13,965 bases of DNA from UMGS1387 sp045577475. GTDB taxonomy: Bacteria; Bacillota; Clostridia; Oscillospirales; CAG-382. A program made the translations under genes and the position numbers. Each line of letters starts with the position of its first letter. Positions within the stretch are counted from its first letter, which is position 1. Below are positions 1 to 6,242 of this stretch, in pieces. The stretch is from assembly GCA_045577475.1 (NCBI GenBank), contig JAZNIM010000251.1:1-13965 (forward strand), written 5' to 3'. The notes beneath the pieces were generated by a model, which saw only the letters and a list, made by a program, of their open reading frames with translations, searched no databases and was not told the origin of the DNA.

Positions 1-828
1 CATCTGACAAGCGATTGTAATGCCGAGAAATATTGTTATGAGATTTGCAAGAACCTTCTGTGCTGTTTCGGAAAGAGAGTCAAGCACGCCGCACTCACGT
101 ATGAGGTTACCGAACATAAGGAAGCCTACGAGTGATACGGAAGAAGGAGCTACAATACCTGCAACGATAGTAACAACAATTGGGAAGAGTATCTTTGTGA
201 GCTTTGAAACCTGAACATTTGAATTGTCCATTCTGATAAGACGCTCTTTTCTTGTTGTAAGAAGCTTAATAACGGGAGGCTGGATAATAGGCACAAGAGC
301 CATGTATGAGTACGCTGCAACCATGATAGCACCTGTGATTTCACTGTCTGCACCGATAAGCTTGTTGGCTACGACGATTGCAGTAGGGCCGTCTGCCGCA
401 CCGATGATACCAATTGACGCAGCTTCTTCGGGCAGGAAGAACATTGATGCAAGGCAGAAGGTGAAGAATATACCGAACTGTGCAGCAGCACCGAAAATCA
501 TAAGCTTTGGATTAGAAAGTACGGGTGTAAAGTCAATCATTGCACCTATACCTATAAAGAGTATCAGGGGGAACAGCTCGTTAGCAATTCCTGCATTGAA
601 TAATGTTGTAAGTGCACCCTCCTCGGCGACTCCGTCCACAATCTGAGTTATTGCACCTGAAAGGGGAATGTTAACAAGGATTGTGCCGAAGCCCATGGGA
701 AGAAGAAGTGTAGGCTCCATATCTTTCTTGATGGCAAGATAGATAAGAATACCGCCGATAATCCACATTACAACCATCTGCCAGTTGAGGTTCAGCACAT
801 TGCCGAAAAGATCAGAAATAATGCTCAT
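1..828 (-). CDS. oadB: Na+-translocating decarboxylase beta subunit (OadB/GcdB/MmdB family), 3' end outside window
   Basis: The beta subunit is the polytopic membrane part of biotin-dependent decarboxylase Na+ pumps (oxaloacetate, methylmalonyl-CoA or glutaconyl-CoA); it decarboxylates carboxybiotin and exports Na+. The 276 visible codons have no stop and continue past the left edge; family members run to about 370-430 residues, so roughly the last quarter to third is missing. Visible hallmarks are the region IIIa motif GAADGPTA at residues 143-150, with the essential Asp at 146, the conserved YSYMALVPIIQPP segment at 173-185, TTRKERLIRM at 191-200 and the GNLIRECGV helix at 240-248. Several hydrophobic segments span 18-180. 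The ATG at 828 has AAGGAGC (835-841) six bases upstream. The partner alpha and biotin-carrier subunits are not in this window, so the substrate cannot be decided. Expression is probably controlled by the leader RNA at 868-993. Confidence 0.93.
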   Translation of the reverse strand, partial: MSIISDLFGNVLNLNWQMVVMWIIGGILIYLAIKKDMEPTLLLPMGFGTILVNIPLSGAITQIVDGVAEEGALTTLFNAGIANELFPLILFIGIGAMIDFTPVLSNPKLMIFGAAAQFGIFFTFCLASMFFLPEEAASIGIIGAADGPTAIVVANKLIGADSEITGAIMVAAYSYMALVPIIQPPVIKLLTTRKERLIRMDNSNVQVSKLTKILFPIVVTIVAGIVAPSSVSLVGFLMFGNLIRECGVLDSLSETAQKVLANLITIFLGITIACQM

Positions 829-867
829 GTTTTTGCTCCTTTATAATTAATTTTAATTTGTAAAGAC

Positions 868-914
868 ATAAAAATAAAGACTTATACATAAAGTCATGCT
901 CTATGTATAAGTCT
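868..914 (-). terminator. Rho-independent terminator in the oadB leader (riboswitch expression platform)
   Basis: On the minus strand AGACTTATACATA (914-902) and TATGTATAAGTCT (890-878) form a perfect 13-bp stem with an 11-base loop, followed by TTATTTTTAT (877-868). It lies inside the leader, 27 bases before the oadB SD, so it would stop transcription before the gene. Its 5' arm contains bases 911-907, the 3' strand of the aptamer P1 helix, so terminator and aptamer cannot form together. Confidence 0.85.
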
Positions 915-993
915 TGCTGTTTAAAGCTTATGCGGTCTTTACGACGTATTGACGCACAATCTCCGAAAAAATCGGTAGCTACTCCCTTATTAC
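905..993 (-). promoter_or_regulatory. yybP-ykoY-like (Mn2+-type) riboswitch aptamer upstream of oadB
   Basis: Read on the minus strand, the RNA has P1 AUAAG (990-986) with CUUAU (911-907); the conserved L1 sequence GGGAGUAGC (986-978); hairpin P2 CCGA (975-972)/UCGG (966-963); P3 UUGUGCG (959-953) with CGCAUAA (934-928), including one G-U pair; the internal-loop sequence UCAAUACG (952-945); a small GUC/GAC hairpin (945-943/937-935); and the closing GCAAGAC (917-911). From memory, the Lactococcus lactis yybP-ykoY aptamer has the same order: GGGGAGUAGC, a UCGG/CCGA hairpin, UCAAUUCG in L3 and AGCAAGACC at the end. The helix between P3 and P1 (P4) looks rudimentary here. Known members are Mn2+-sensing ON switches for Mn exporters, and the terminator overlap fits an ON switch. 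The ligand is inferred, and the Na+-pump target leaves open a different cation specificity. Confidence 0.75.
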
Positions 994-1022
994 TTCTATG
1001 TATTTACAAAATCAACAACACT

Positions 1023-1051
1023 ATTATAGTGTAATTTTTGGAAATTGTCAA
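1023..1051 (-). promoter_or_regulatory. SigA-type promoter for the oadB leader
   Basis: On the minus strand TTGACA (1051-1046) and TATAAT (1028-1023) are separated by exactly 17 bases; both hexamers are full consensus. Transcription would start near 1016, about 25 bases upstream of the aptamer, so the leader to the oadB ATG is about 190 bases. Confidence 0.88.
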
Positions 1052-1102
1052 TAGCTTTATGAAATTTTCTGCCGATAATGTCAATTAACACCGTTTGATT
1101 TA

Positions 1103-1131
1103 TTGACAGCAGAACGTTTAACTGCTATAAT
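1103..1131 (+). promoter_or_regulatory. SigA-type promoter for the HAD phosphatase-capA unit
   Basis: TTGACA (1103-1108) and TATAAT (1126-1131) are separated by 17 bases; both are full consensus. The start point would be near 1138, about 25 bases before the GTG start. The spacer carries AGCAG (1108-1112) and CTGCT (1122-1126), a 5-bp inverted repeat around nine bases, which could be an operator but is short enough to be chance. Confidence 0.85.
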
Positions 1132-1163
1132 ATTACTTAACTGAATAGAAAAGAGGTGCATCG

Positions 1164-1745
1164 GTGAACGTATATGACTTTGACAACACTATTTATGACG
1201 GTGAAAGCACCTTTGATTTTTATCTTTACTGTGTAAAACATCATCCAAAATGTATAAAGTTTATTTTTGTTGTGGTTTGGTCATTAGTAAAATATAAACT
1301 GTGTCTTGTTTCTGAAAATCAGCTTATGAGTCTTGCAAAGAAGTATGTTTCTGATTTCATCAAATGCTGTCCCGATGCTGAAAATCTTGCAAATAGCTTT
1401 TGTGATAAGAATTTTAAGAAAATCAAGACTTTTTATCGAGATTTACGCAGAGATGATGACATAATTGTTTCCGCATCCTTTGGATTTTTACTCAGGCCTT
1501 TTTTTGAAAAGCTGGGTGTAAGATACACACTTACTTCCGAGGTTGATTTAAAAAGCGGAGAAGTAAAAAGATTGTGCTACAGAAAAAATAAGGTGGAACT
1601 GTTTAAAGAAAAATTTGACGCTGATTTGGTTAAAAATGTGTACACGGATTCATTAAATGACAAACCCCTTATGAGTCTTGCAAACAGCAAGGTTTTTCTC
1701 GTGAGAGGAGAAAAAATAAAGGAATATGCCAATAAGGAGGATTGA
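1164..1745 (+). CDS. HAD superfamily subclass IB phosphatase (SerB/PgpC-like)
   Basis: A Mg2+-dependent phosphomonoesterase of the HAD-IB group, 193 residues. Motif I is DFDNT with nucleophile Asp5 and acid/base Asp7; motif II is Ser103 in VSASFG; motif III is probably Lys143; motif IV is TDSLND at 161-166 with Asp162 and Asp166. All catalytic positions are present, so the enzyme should be active. The cap between motifs I and II (about 28-50) holds a strongly hydrophobic run, IKFIFVVVWSLVKYKLCLV. This recalls membrane-associated phosphatases such as PgpC (phosphatidylglycerophosphatase) more than soluble SerB, so a lipid-linked or membrane substrate is possible but unproven. The GTG start at 1164 follows an AGAGGTG ribosome site (1152-1158). 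It is the first gene after a consensus promoter, and its stop lies two bases before the chosen capA-like start. Confidence 0.82.
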   Translation: MNVYDFDNTIYDGESTFDFYLYCVKHHPKCIKFIFVVVWSLVKYKLCLVSENQLMSLAKKYVSDFIKCCPDAENLANSFCDKNFKKIKTFYRDLRRDDDIIVSASFGFLLRPFFEKLGVRYTLTSEVDLKSGEVKRLCYRKNKVELFKEKFDADLVKNVYTDSLNDKPLMSLANSKVFLVRGEKIKEYANKED

Positions 1746-1747
1746 AA

Positions 1748-3070
1748 GTGAATAACAAACTGATTATGTTCTTTTCGCTTGCAGCGGCGATTATGCTTAC
1801 GGTTGTTTTTGCCGTTGTGATGTTTAATAATGGCTTTGCTGACGGCAAAGAAGAAAAAATAGCAACTAATAATGTCGAGGTGAACTCAGATTCCGCTTCA
1901 CAGTTTGATGAAAACTCAGATGTTGAATCTAACGACTTTACATCAATAGAGCTGACAGAGGTATCTGAGGTTTCTTCGGGTGAAGTCAGCGAAAAGCCGC
2001 CTTTTAAAAAAATTTCGTTTGTAGCAGTCGGTGACAATATAGTTCATTCATCGGTTTACACCGATGCAATGGAGCTTGCACAGGGCACAGAAAAGGAATA
2101 TAATTTTGTTCCTATGTTTGAAAATGTTGCTGATATTATCTCGGGTGCTGATGTTGCATACATTAATCAGGAATCTCCCTTTGCAGGAAAAGAAAAAACA
2201 TATTCAGGCTATCCTATGTTCAACTCGCCTGATCAGGTAGGATATGATTTGATGGAAATTGGGTTTGATGTTATAAATCTTGCCAACAATCATATGCTTG
2301 ACAGATATGCTGCCGGTTACAAGAGAACCATCGACTTCTGGAAAGAGCAGGAGGGCATGACATACATCGGCGGTTATGAAAACGAAGAAGACTATAACGA
2401 TATAAGAATTGTTGAAAAGGACGGCATCAGAATTGCTTTCCTGTCTTACACATACGGTACAAACGGAGTAAACCTTGACAGAGGCAGTGAGATGATTATT
2501 CCTCTTTGCGATGAAGCGGGAACTGCGGAAATTGACAGGCAGACTAAGCTGGCAAGGGAAAAAGCCGATATAGTTATGGTTTCAATTCATTGGGGCTATG
2601 AGGATTGGTTTGAACCCTCCGATTTGCAGGAAAGACAGATGCAGGTTATGGTTAATAACGGTGTTGATGTTATAATTGGAACTCACCCACATGTACTTCA
2701 GCCTATGCTGTGGAAGGAAAGACCCGATGGTGGAAAAACGCTTGTAATGTACTCCTTGGGTAATTTTTTATCAGGTATGCTGTATCTTCGAAATATGATT
2801 GGCGGCATTGCGGGATTTGATATTGTAAAAGCGGGGGAGGAAGTTTTTGTCCGGAATCCTTACTTCATTCCTACTGTCTGTCAGTATAATACCTCATGGA
2901 GAGGCTTTAAAATCTATAAGTTTTCGGAATATACGGAAGAACTGCTCAGAGAGCACAGAACACAAAGAGTAAGTGATACCGGCAAAAGCCTTGTCTATAT
3001 GAGAAGTATTATTGATAACGCCATACCGAATGAATTTTTGATAGAGGACTTTTACAGAGAGGCTGAATAA
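1748..3070 (+). CDS. CapA/PgsA family membrane-anchored metallophosphatase-fold protein
   Basis: A 440-residue protein of the family that includes CapA/PgsA, involved in poly-gamma-glutamate or capsule synthesis and export. An N-terminal hydrophobic segment (about 4-26) acts as signal anchor, then an acidic, Ser-rich linker (about 30-80) leads to the domain outside the membrane. Family motifs appear in order: AVGDN at 93-97, NQES at 140-143, NLANNHMLD at 177-185, SIHWG at 279-283, GTHPHVLQP at 311-319 and YSLGNF at 335-340; these Asp, Asn and His residues match the metallophosphoesterase site. I chose GTG at 1748 because AGGAGG (1735-1740) sits seven bases upstream; an in-frame TTG at 1742 leaves only one base. 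No other gamma-PGA genes (capB/capC) are nearby, so a gamma-PGA role is not supported by context; a cell-envelope role is the safer inference. Confidence 0.87.
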   Translation: MNNKLIMFFSLAAAIMLTVVFAVVMFNNGFADGKEEKIATNNVEVNSDSASQFDENSDVESNDFTSIELTEVSEVSSGEVSEKPPFKKISFVAVGDNIVHSSVYTDAMELAQGTEKEYNFVPMFENVADIISGADVAYINQESPFAGKEKTYSGYPMFNSPDQVGYDLMEIGFDVINLANNHMLDRYAAGYKRTIDFWKEQEGMTYIGGYENEEDYNDIRIVEKDGIRIAFLSYTYGTNGVNLDRGSEMIIPLCDEAGTAEIDRQTKLAREKADIVMVSIHWGYEDWFEPSDLQERQMQVMVNNGVDVIIGTHPHVLQPMLWKERPDGGKTLVMYSLGNFLSGMLYLRNMIGGIAGFDIVKAGEEVFVRNPYFIPTVCQYNTSWRGFKIYKFSEYTEELLREHRTQRVSDTGKSLVYMRSIIDNAIPNEFLIEDFYREAE

Positions 3071-3072
3071 TA

Positions 3073-4053
3073 ATGATTTCGGATTTTTTGTTTGCTCTTA
3101 ATGCCGTATTGCCGATTTTTGCAGTTGCTTTGACAGGTTACATTCTGAAAAATAAAGGCTTTCTTTCGGATAGTTTTGTAAGCGTTGCTGATAAACTGGT
3201 TTTTAAGATTCTGCTTCCTTGTATGCTGTTTACAAAGGTGGCTTTCATTGACTCAAGTGAGGTGACCGGTAGCGATTTTAAGCTTCTTGTATATTGTGTT
3301 ATAATGGCTGTCCTTTTGTGCGTTGTGCTTTGCTTCACAGTTCCGCTGTTTGTTAAGGATAAGGGCAAAACAGGGGCATTTATACAAGGTGTTTTTCGCT
3401 CAAATGTTGCGTTTCTGGGTGTTCCTTTTGCCATAAGCCTTTTTGGTGATGAAGTCGGTACGCTTGCGGCTATTGTACTTGCGGCTGTTGTTCCGATTTA
3501 TAATGTAATGGCTGTAACGGTGCTGTGCATTTTTAACCCCGTGCAGGGACGGGATGAGGTTTCTTTGGCGAAAAGAATACTTGGAATAGCTAAAGGAATT
3601 GTCACAAATCCTTTGATTATTTCAATAGTTATTGCGTTACCCTTCGGCTTTTTGGAACTCTCTGAGTATATACCGTCGGCAGTCAGTAAAACCTTGTATT
3701 ACTTTGCCGATGCTTCAACTCCACTCGCTTTGTTGCTTGTAGGAGCATCCTTCAGCTTTTCGACTTTCCGTGAAAGAGCGGGTCTTGCAGTTGCTGCTGC
3801 TGTTTTAAAAACGGTAGTGTCGCCTGCGGTATTTATGACACTTGCTTATGCAGTCCTCGGCTTTACAGGAGTTCATCTTGGAATTGTCATGATAGTGTTT
3901 GGCACACCCACGGCAATAAGCAGCTATATAATGGCAAAAAACATGAACAGCGACGGACCTCTTGCAAATCAGATTGTTCTGCTTACAACACTGTTTTGCA
4001 TGTTTACTATCTTTTTGTATAGCTTTGCTATGCGTGCTATTGGTATGTTTTGA
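3073..4053 (+). CDS. AEC (auxin efflux carrier) family permease
   Basis: A 326-residue integral membrane protein of the AEC family, which in bacteria includes malonate, malate and other organic-acid carriers. The whole length is hydrophobic segments joined by short basic loops, as in the usual two five-helix halves. Recognisable elements are VLPIFAVALTGYILKNKGFL at 12-31, RSNVAFLGVPFA at 109-120, PLALLLVGASFSF near 217-229 and GTPTAISSYIMAKNM at 277-291; the Asn-rich stretches fit the broken helices of this fold. The ATG starts two bases after the capA-like stop, with a weak AGAGAGG (3056-3062) ten bases upstream, so it is probably co-transcribed and coupled. The substrate cannot be read from sequence. 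The divergent organic-acid decarboxylase subunit makes a carboxylate plausible, which is only a guess. Confidence 0.85.
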   Translation: MISDFLFALNAVLPIFAVALTGYILKNKGFLSDSFVSVADKLVFKILLPCMLFTKVAFIDSSEVTGSDFKLLVYCVIMAVLLCVVLCFTVPLFVKDKGKTGAFIQGVFRSNVAFLGVPFAISLFGDEVGTLAAIVLAAVVPIYNVMAVTVLCIFNPVQGRDEVSLAKRILGIAKGIVTNPLIISIVIALPFGFLELSEYIPSAVSKTLYYFADASTPLALLLVGASFSFSTFRERAGLAVAAAVLKTVVSPAVFMTLAYAVLGFTGVHLGIVMIVFGTPTAISSYIMAKNMNSDGPLANQIVLLTTLFCMFTIFLYSFAMRAIGMF

Positions 4054-4106
4054 CAAATACTTCATAAAAAATTTATAAATAATGCCAATAAAACTGAAAA
4101 AAACAC

Positions 4107-4136
4107 TTGACAAAACATCAATATGTAGTGTATAAT
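4107..4136 (+). promoter_or_regulatory. SigA-type promoter for rpmH
   Basis: TTGACA (4107-4112) and TATAAT (4131-4136) are separated by 18 bases. Both hexamers are full consensus, which fits a highly expressed ribosomal protein. The start point would lie near 4143, giving an rpmH leader of about 70 bases. I see no clear terminator for the upstream permease gene in 4054-4106. Confidence 0.85.
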
Positions 4137-4211
4137 ATGTGTAATTTGTAAAGGTATGCTTTGAAATGTAAATCTATGTTTCGATGCGTTGAAAGTGAGG
4201 TGCAAGTATAA

Positions 4212-4346
4212 ATGGTAAGAACATATCAGCCTAAGAAACGTCAGAGAAAAGTTGAGCACGGCTTCAGAAAGCGTATGAAAACTGCAAACGGCAGAAAGGT
4301 ATTAAAGAGAAGACGCGCTAAGGGCAGAGCAAGACTCACATACTAA
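4212..4346 (+). CDS. rpmH: 50S ribosomal protein L34
   Basis: A 44-residue, very basic protein starting MVRTYQPKKRQRKVEHGFRK and ending RAKGRARLTY, the standard L34 sequence and length; it packs against 23S rRNA in the large subunit. The ATG at 4212 is preceded by GTGAGGTG (4195-4202), nine bases upstream. It heads the conserved rpmH-rnpA-yidD-yidC-khpB cluster and has its own consensus promoter. A terminator-like hairpin immediately downstream should let rpmH be made in excess over rnpA. Confidence 0.97.
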   Translation: MVRTYQPKKRQRKVEHGFRKRMKTANGRKVLKRRRAKGRARLTY

Positions 4347-4364
4347 TCGTAAGTCAAAAACTAT

Positions 4365-4422
4365 AAAGGGTGAGGTTCATTTTAAGTGCGTCATTGTACG
4401 TGCAAGGAACTTCACCTTTTTT
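4365..4422 (+). terminator. Terminator-like attenuator hairpin between rpmH and rnpA
   Basis: GGTGAGGTTC (4369-4378) pairs with GAACTTCACC (4407-4416) as a 10-bp stem with one G-T wobble, extended by A/T pairs at the base, and is followed by a run of six T (4417-4422). The 28-base loop is large for a terminator, but partial pairing inside it (GCGT/ACGT) would shorten it. It starts about 20 bases after the rpmH stop and ends 22 bases before the rnpA ATG. Confidence 0.7.
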
Positions 4423-4444
4423 ACGTTTGACTCTAAAGAGGAAT

Positions 4445-4810
4445 ATGAACAGAAAATTATATCCGCTTTGCGAAAATCATATGTTTTTAAAAGCATACAG
4501 AAAAGGCAAAAGCGGCGTAAATAAATATACAGCGGTATATGTTTTAAAGAACTACAGAACGTTGCGTGACGGTTCACCGATGCATACTAAGCTCGGGATT
4601 GCAGTAAACGCTAAACTTGGCAAAGCTTGCAAACGAAGCCGTGTAAAGCGTATAATCAGAGAAGGCTACAGAGCGTGTCTTCCACAGATTAAAAATGGTT
4701 ATATAATCATTATTGCTGCAAGAGGAGCGGCTTTCGGAAAGAACGTCAAGAGTACCGATGTTCAAAAACAGCTTTTACAGACTCTTTCAAAACTTGAGGT
4801 TCTTGCATGA
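4445..4810 (+). CDS. rnpA: Ribonuclease P protein component
   Basis: The protein subunit of RNase P, which helps the catalytic RNA bind and 5'-process pre-tRNA. It has 121 residues, close to the usual 110-130. It begins MNRKLYPLCENHMFLKAYRK, matching the family pattern of a short basic N-terminus followed by F..(V/A)YRKGK. The RNR signature is at about residues 60-76, in the segment KLGKACKRSRVKRIIRE, rich in Lys and Arg. The ATG at 4445 is chosen by this alignment and by AAGAGG (4436-4441); an in-frame ATG at 4370 would add 25 residues encoded by the terminator hairpin and is rejected. Its stop overlaps the yidD start (ATGA), implying translational coupling. Confidence 0.95.
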   Translation: MNRKLYPLCENHMFLKAYRKGKSGVNKYTAVYVLKNYRTLRDGSPMHTKLGIAVNAKLGKACKRSRVKRIIREGYRACLPQIKNGYIIIIAARGAAFGKNVKSTDVQKQLLQTLSKLEVLA

Positions 4811-5082
4811 TGAAGGGTATCTGTGTTTATATTATAAAGTTTTATCAAAAATTTATATCCCCTTTGAAGGGCTCGTCGTGTTGCAGGTTTAACCCTACTT
4901 GCTCACACTACGCTTTGACTGCGTATGAGATTCACGGCTTTTTCGGAGGAACTTTTCTTACGGTTAAAAGAATTTTGAGATGTAATCCTTTTTTTAAGGG
5001 TGGAAACGATCCTGTGCCGCAAAAGATTACGATTATAAGTAAAAAAACAACTGAAACTAATTCGCAGAATGGAGAATTGTAA
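4807..5082 (+). CDS. yidD: Membrane protein insertion efficiency factor YidD
   Basis: A small peripheral membrane protein (91 residues; the family is usually 70-90) that assists YidC-dependent insertion. The core SSCCRFNPTCSHYALTAYE at 23-41 carries three of the conserved cysteines, and ILRCNPFFKGGNDPVP at 56-71 the fourth. The N-terminal segment CVYIIKFYQKFISPLKG is amphipathic and basic, as in the family. The C-terminal 20 residues are polar and not conserved. The ATG at 4807 overlaps the rnpA stop and has GAGG (4796-4799) seven bases upstream; ATG 4810 is the alternative. Its stop overlaps the yidC start by one base (TAATG), so rnpA, yidD and yidC are coupled. Confidence 0.95.
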   Translation: MMKGICVYIIKFYQKFISPLKGSSCCRFNPTCSHYALTAYEIHGFFGGTFLTVKRILRCNPFFKGGNDPVPQKITIISKKTTETNSQNGEL

Positions 5083-6167
5083 TGCGTATTCCTGTTATTT
5101 CCGATATATTTGGATGGCTTTTTAAGACGCTTCACGGTATTGGCGGGGGCTATCTTTTGACACTGTTTTTGTTTGCAGTAATCGTTAAAATTGTGCTTCT
5201 TCCTTTTGGTATCAAGCAGCAGAAGAATTCACTTAAGCAGGCAAAAATGCGTCCTAAAGAAATGGCAATTCGCCGTAAATACGCCGGACGTGATGACCAG
5301 AAGACAAAGCAGAGAATGAGCGAAGAAATTATGCAGCTCTATCAGGAAGAAAATGTTAATCCTATGTCCGGATGTCTTCCTTTGCTTATTCAGATGCCTG
5401 TTCTTTTTGCACTTTATGATGTTATCAGAAATCCGTTAACTTATGTGCTTGGATACGGTAAGGATATAGTAAAAACGCTGGCTGAAAAGGTAAGCATGTC
5501 AACAAACACCATAGATCAGATTAAGCTTGTTGATAAGCTTGTTGATTTTGAAGGCAATCTTGGTGTTGAAGGTGTCAGTATTGCTGACATTGAAAGACTT
5601 GAAGATTCTTTTGATTTCTTTGGCTTTGACCTTACAGGTATTCCCAGTGAACATTGGGGTTGGTATGTAGCAATTCCTGTTCTTACGTTCGTATTCTCGT
5701 TTTTCAGCACGAAGATTATTCGTAAGTTTACCTATCAGCCTCAGGCGGGGGATGCTGCTACCCAGAAGAGCATGGGAATGATGGATTTTCTTATGCCTCT
5801 AATGTCCGTATATATTTCTATAATTCTTTCTGCAGCTATCGGTATTTATTGGATGTTCCAGAATATACTCAGTGCAGTTCAGCAGATTATTCTTTATAAG
5901 CTTTATCCAATCCCTGCTGTAACCGATGAACAGATTAAGGAAGCTGAACTCCAGCTTAAGGGCAAATCAAGCAAGAAAAAAGAAATAGTCAGTGCTAATT
6001 ATGAAATTGACGATTACGATAAGACCACTACTACCGACAAGAGCGGTGGCTCAAAGAAGAAGCCTGAAAAGAATTTCGGTAATAAGAAAGCAGGAATAAG
6101 TCCTAAGGTGAAGGATATTATTGCTAAAAACGGCAATAAGCCTCTCAAAGCAAGGCGTAAAATATAA
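5082..6167 (+). CDS. yidC: YidC/Oxa1 family membrane protein insertase
   Basis: It inserts membrane proteins alone or with SecYEG. The 361 residues have the Gram-positive layout without the large periplasmic domain of proteobacterial YidC. Transmembrane segments lie at about 22-41, 97-115, 192-210, 232-250 and 252-272. The cytoplasmic hairpin PFGIKQQKNSLKQAKMRPKE (41-60) and NPMSGCLPLLIQMPVLFALY (93-112) are family hallmarks. The position of the hydrophilic-groove arginine, five residues before the conserved Pro41, is Lys36. The segment between the second and third helices (about 117-190) looks long for the group. The tail 290-361 is very basic (KKKPEK, KPLKARRKI), as in ribosome-binding YidC tails. 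I see no lipobox, so it is unlikely to be a lipoprotein as SpoIIIJ is. The ATG at 5082 has GGAG (5071-5074) seven bases upstream. Confidence 0.95.
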   Translation: MRIPVISDIFGWLFKTLHGIGGGYLLTLFLFAVIVKIVLLPFGIKQQKNSLKQAKMRPKEMAIRRKYAGRDDQKTKQRMSEEIMQLYQEENVNPMSGCLPLLIQMPVLFALYDVIRNPLTYVLGYGKDIVKTLAEKVSMSTNTIDQIKLVDKLVDFEGNLGVEGVSIADIERLEDSFDFFGFDLTGIPSEHWGWYVAIPVLTFVFSFFSTKIIRKFTYQPQAGDAATQKSMGMMDFLMPLMSVYISIILSAAIGIYWMFQNILSAVQQIILYKLYPIPAVTDEQIKEAELQLKGKSSKKKEIVSANYEIDDYDKTTTTDKSGGSKKKPEKNFGNKKAGISPKVKDIIAKNGNKPLKARRKI

Positions 6168-6181
6168 GGTTGAAGCTGTCA

Positions 6182-6210
6182 TTGACGGCTCATCCGATTA
6201 TTTATAAATT
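6182..6210 (+). promoter_or_regulatory. Possible weak promoter upstream of khpB
   Basis: TTGACG (6182-6187; five of six consensus) and TAAATT (6205-6210; four of six) are 17 bases apart in the 75-base gap between yidC and khpB. It would allow separate expression of khpB and downstream genes, but the -10 is poor and read-through from rpmH may be enough. Confidence 0.3.
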
Positions 6211-6242
6211 TTAATGTGTTTTGAAAAACAAAGGAGAACGAA

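Noticed and set aside
224..646. 140-codon open frame on the plus strand
   Set aside because: It is antisense to the well-supported decarboxylase beta subunit, has no ribosome site and no recognisable sequence.
1742..1747. TTG start for the CapA-like protein
   Set aside because: Only one base separates it from AGGAGG; the GTG at 1748 has a seven-base spacing.
4370..4444. In-frame upstream ATG giving RnpA 25 extra residues
   Set aside because: The extension would be encoded by the terminator-like hairpin, has no clear ribosome site, and the RnpA family start aligns with the ATG at 4445.
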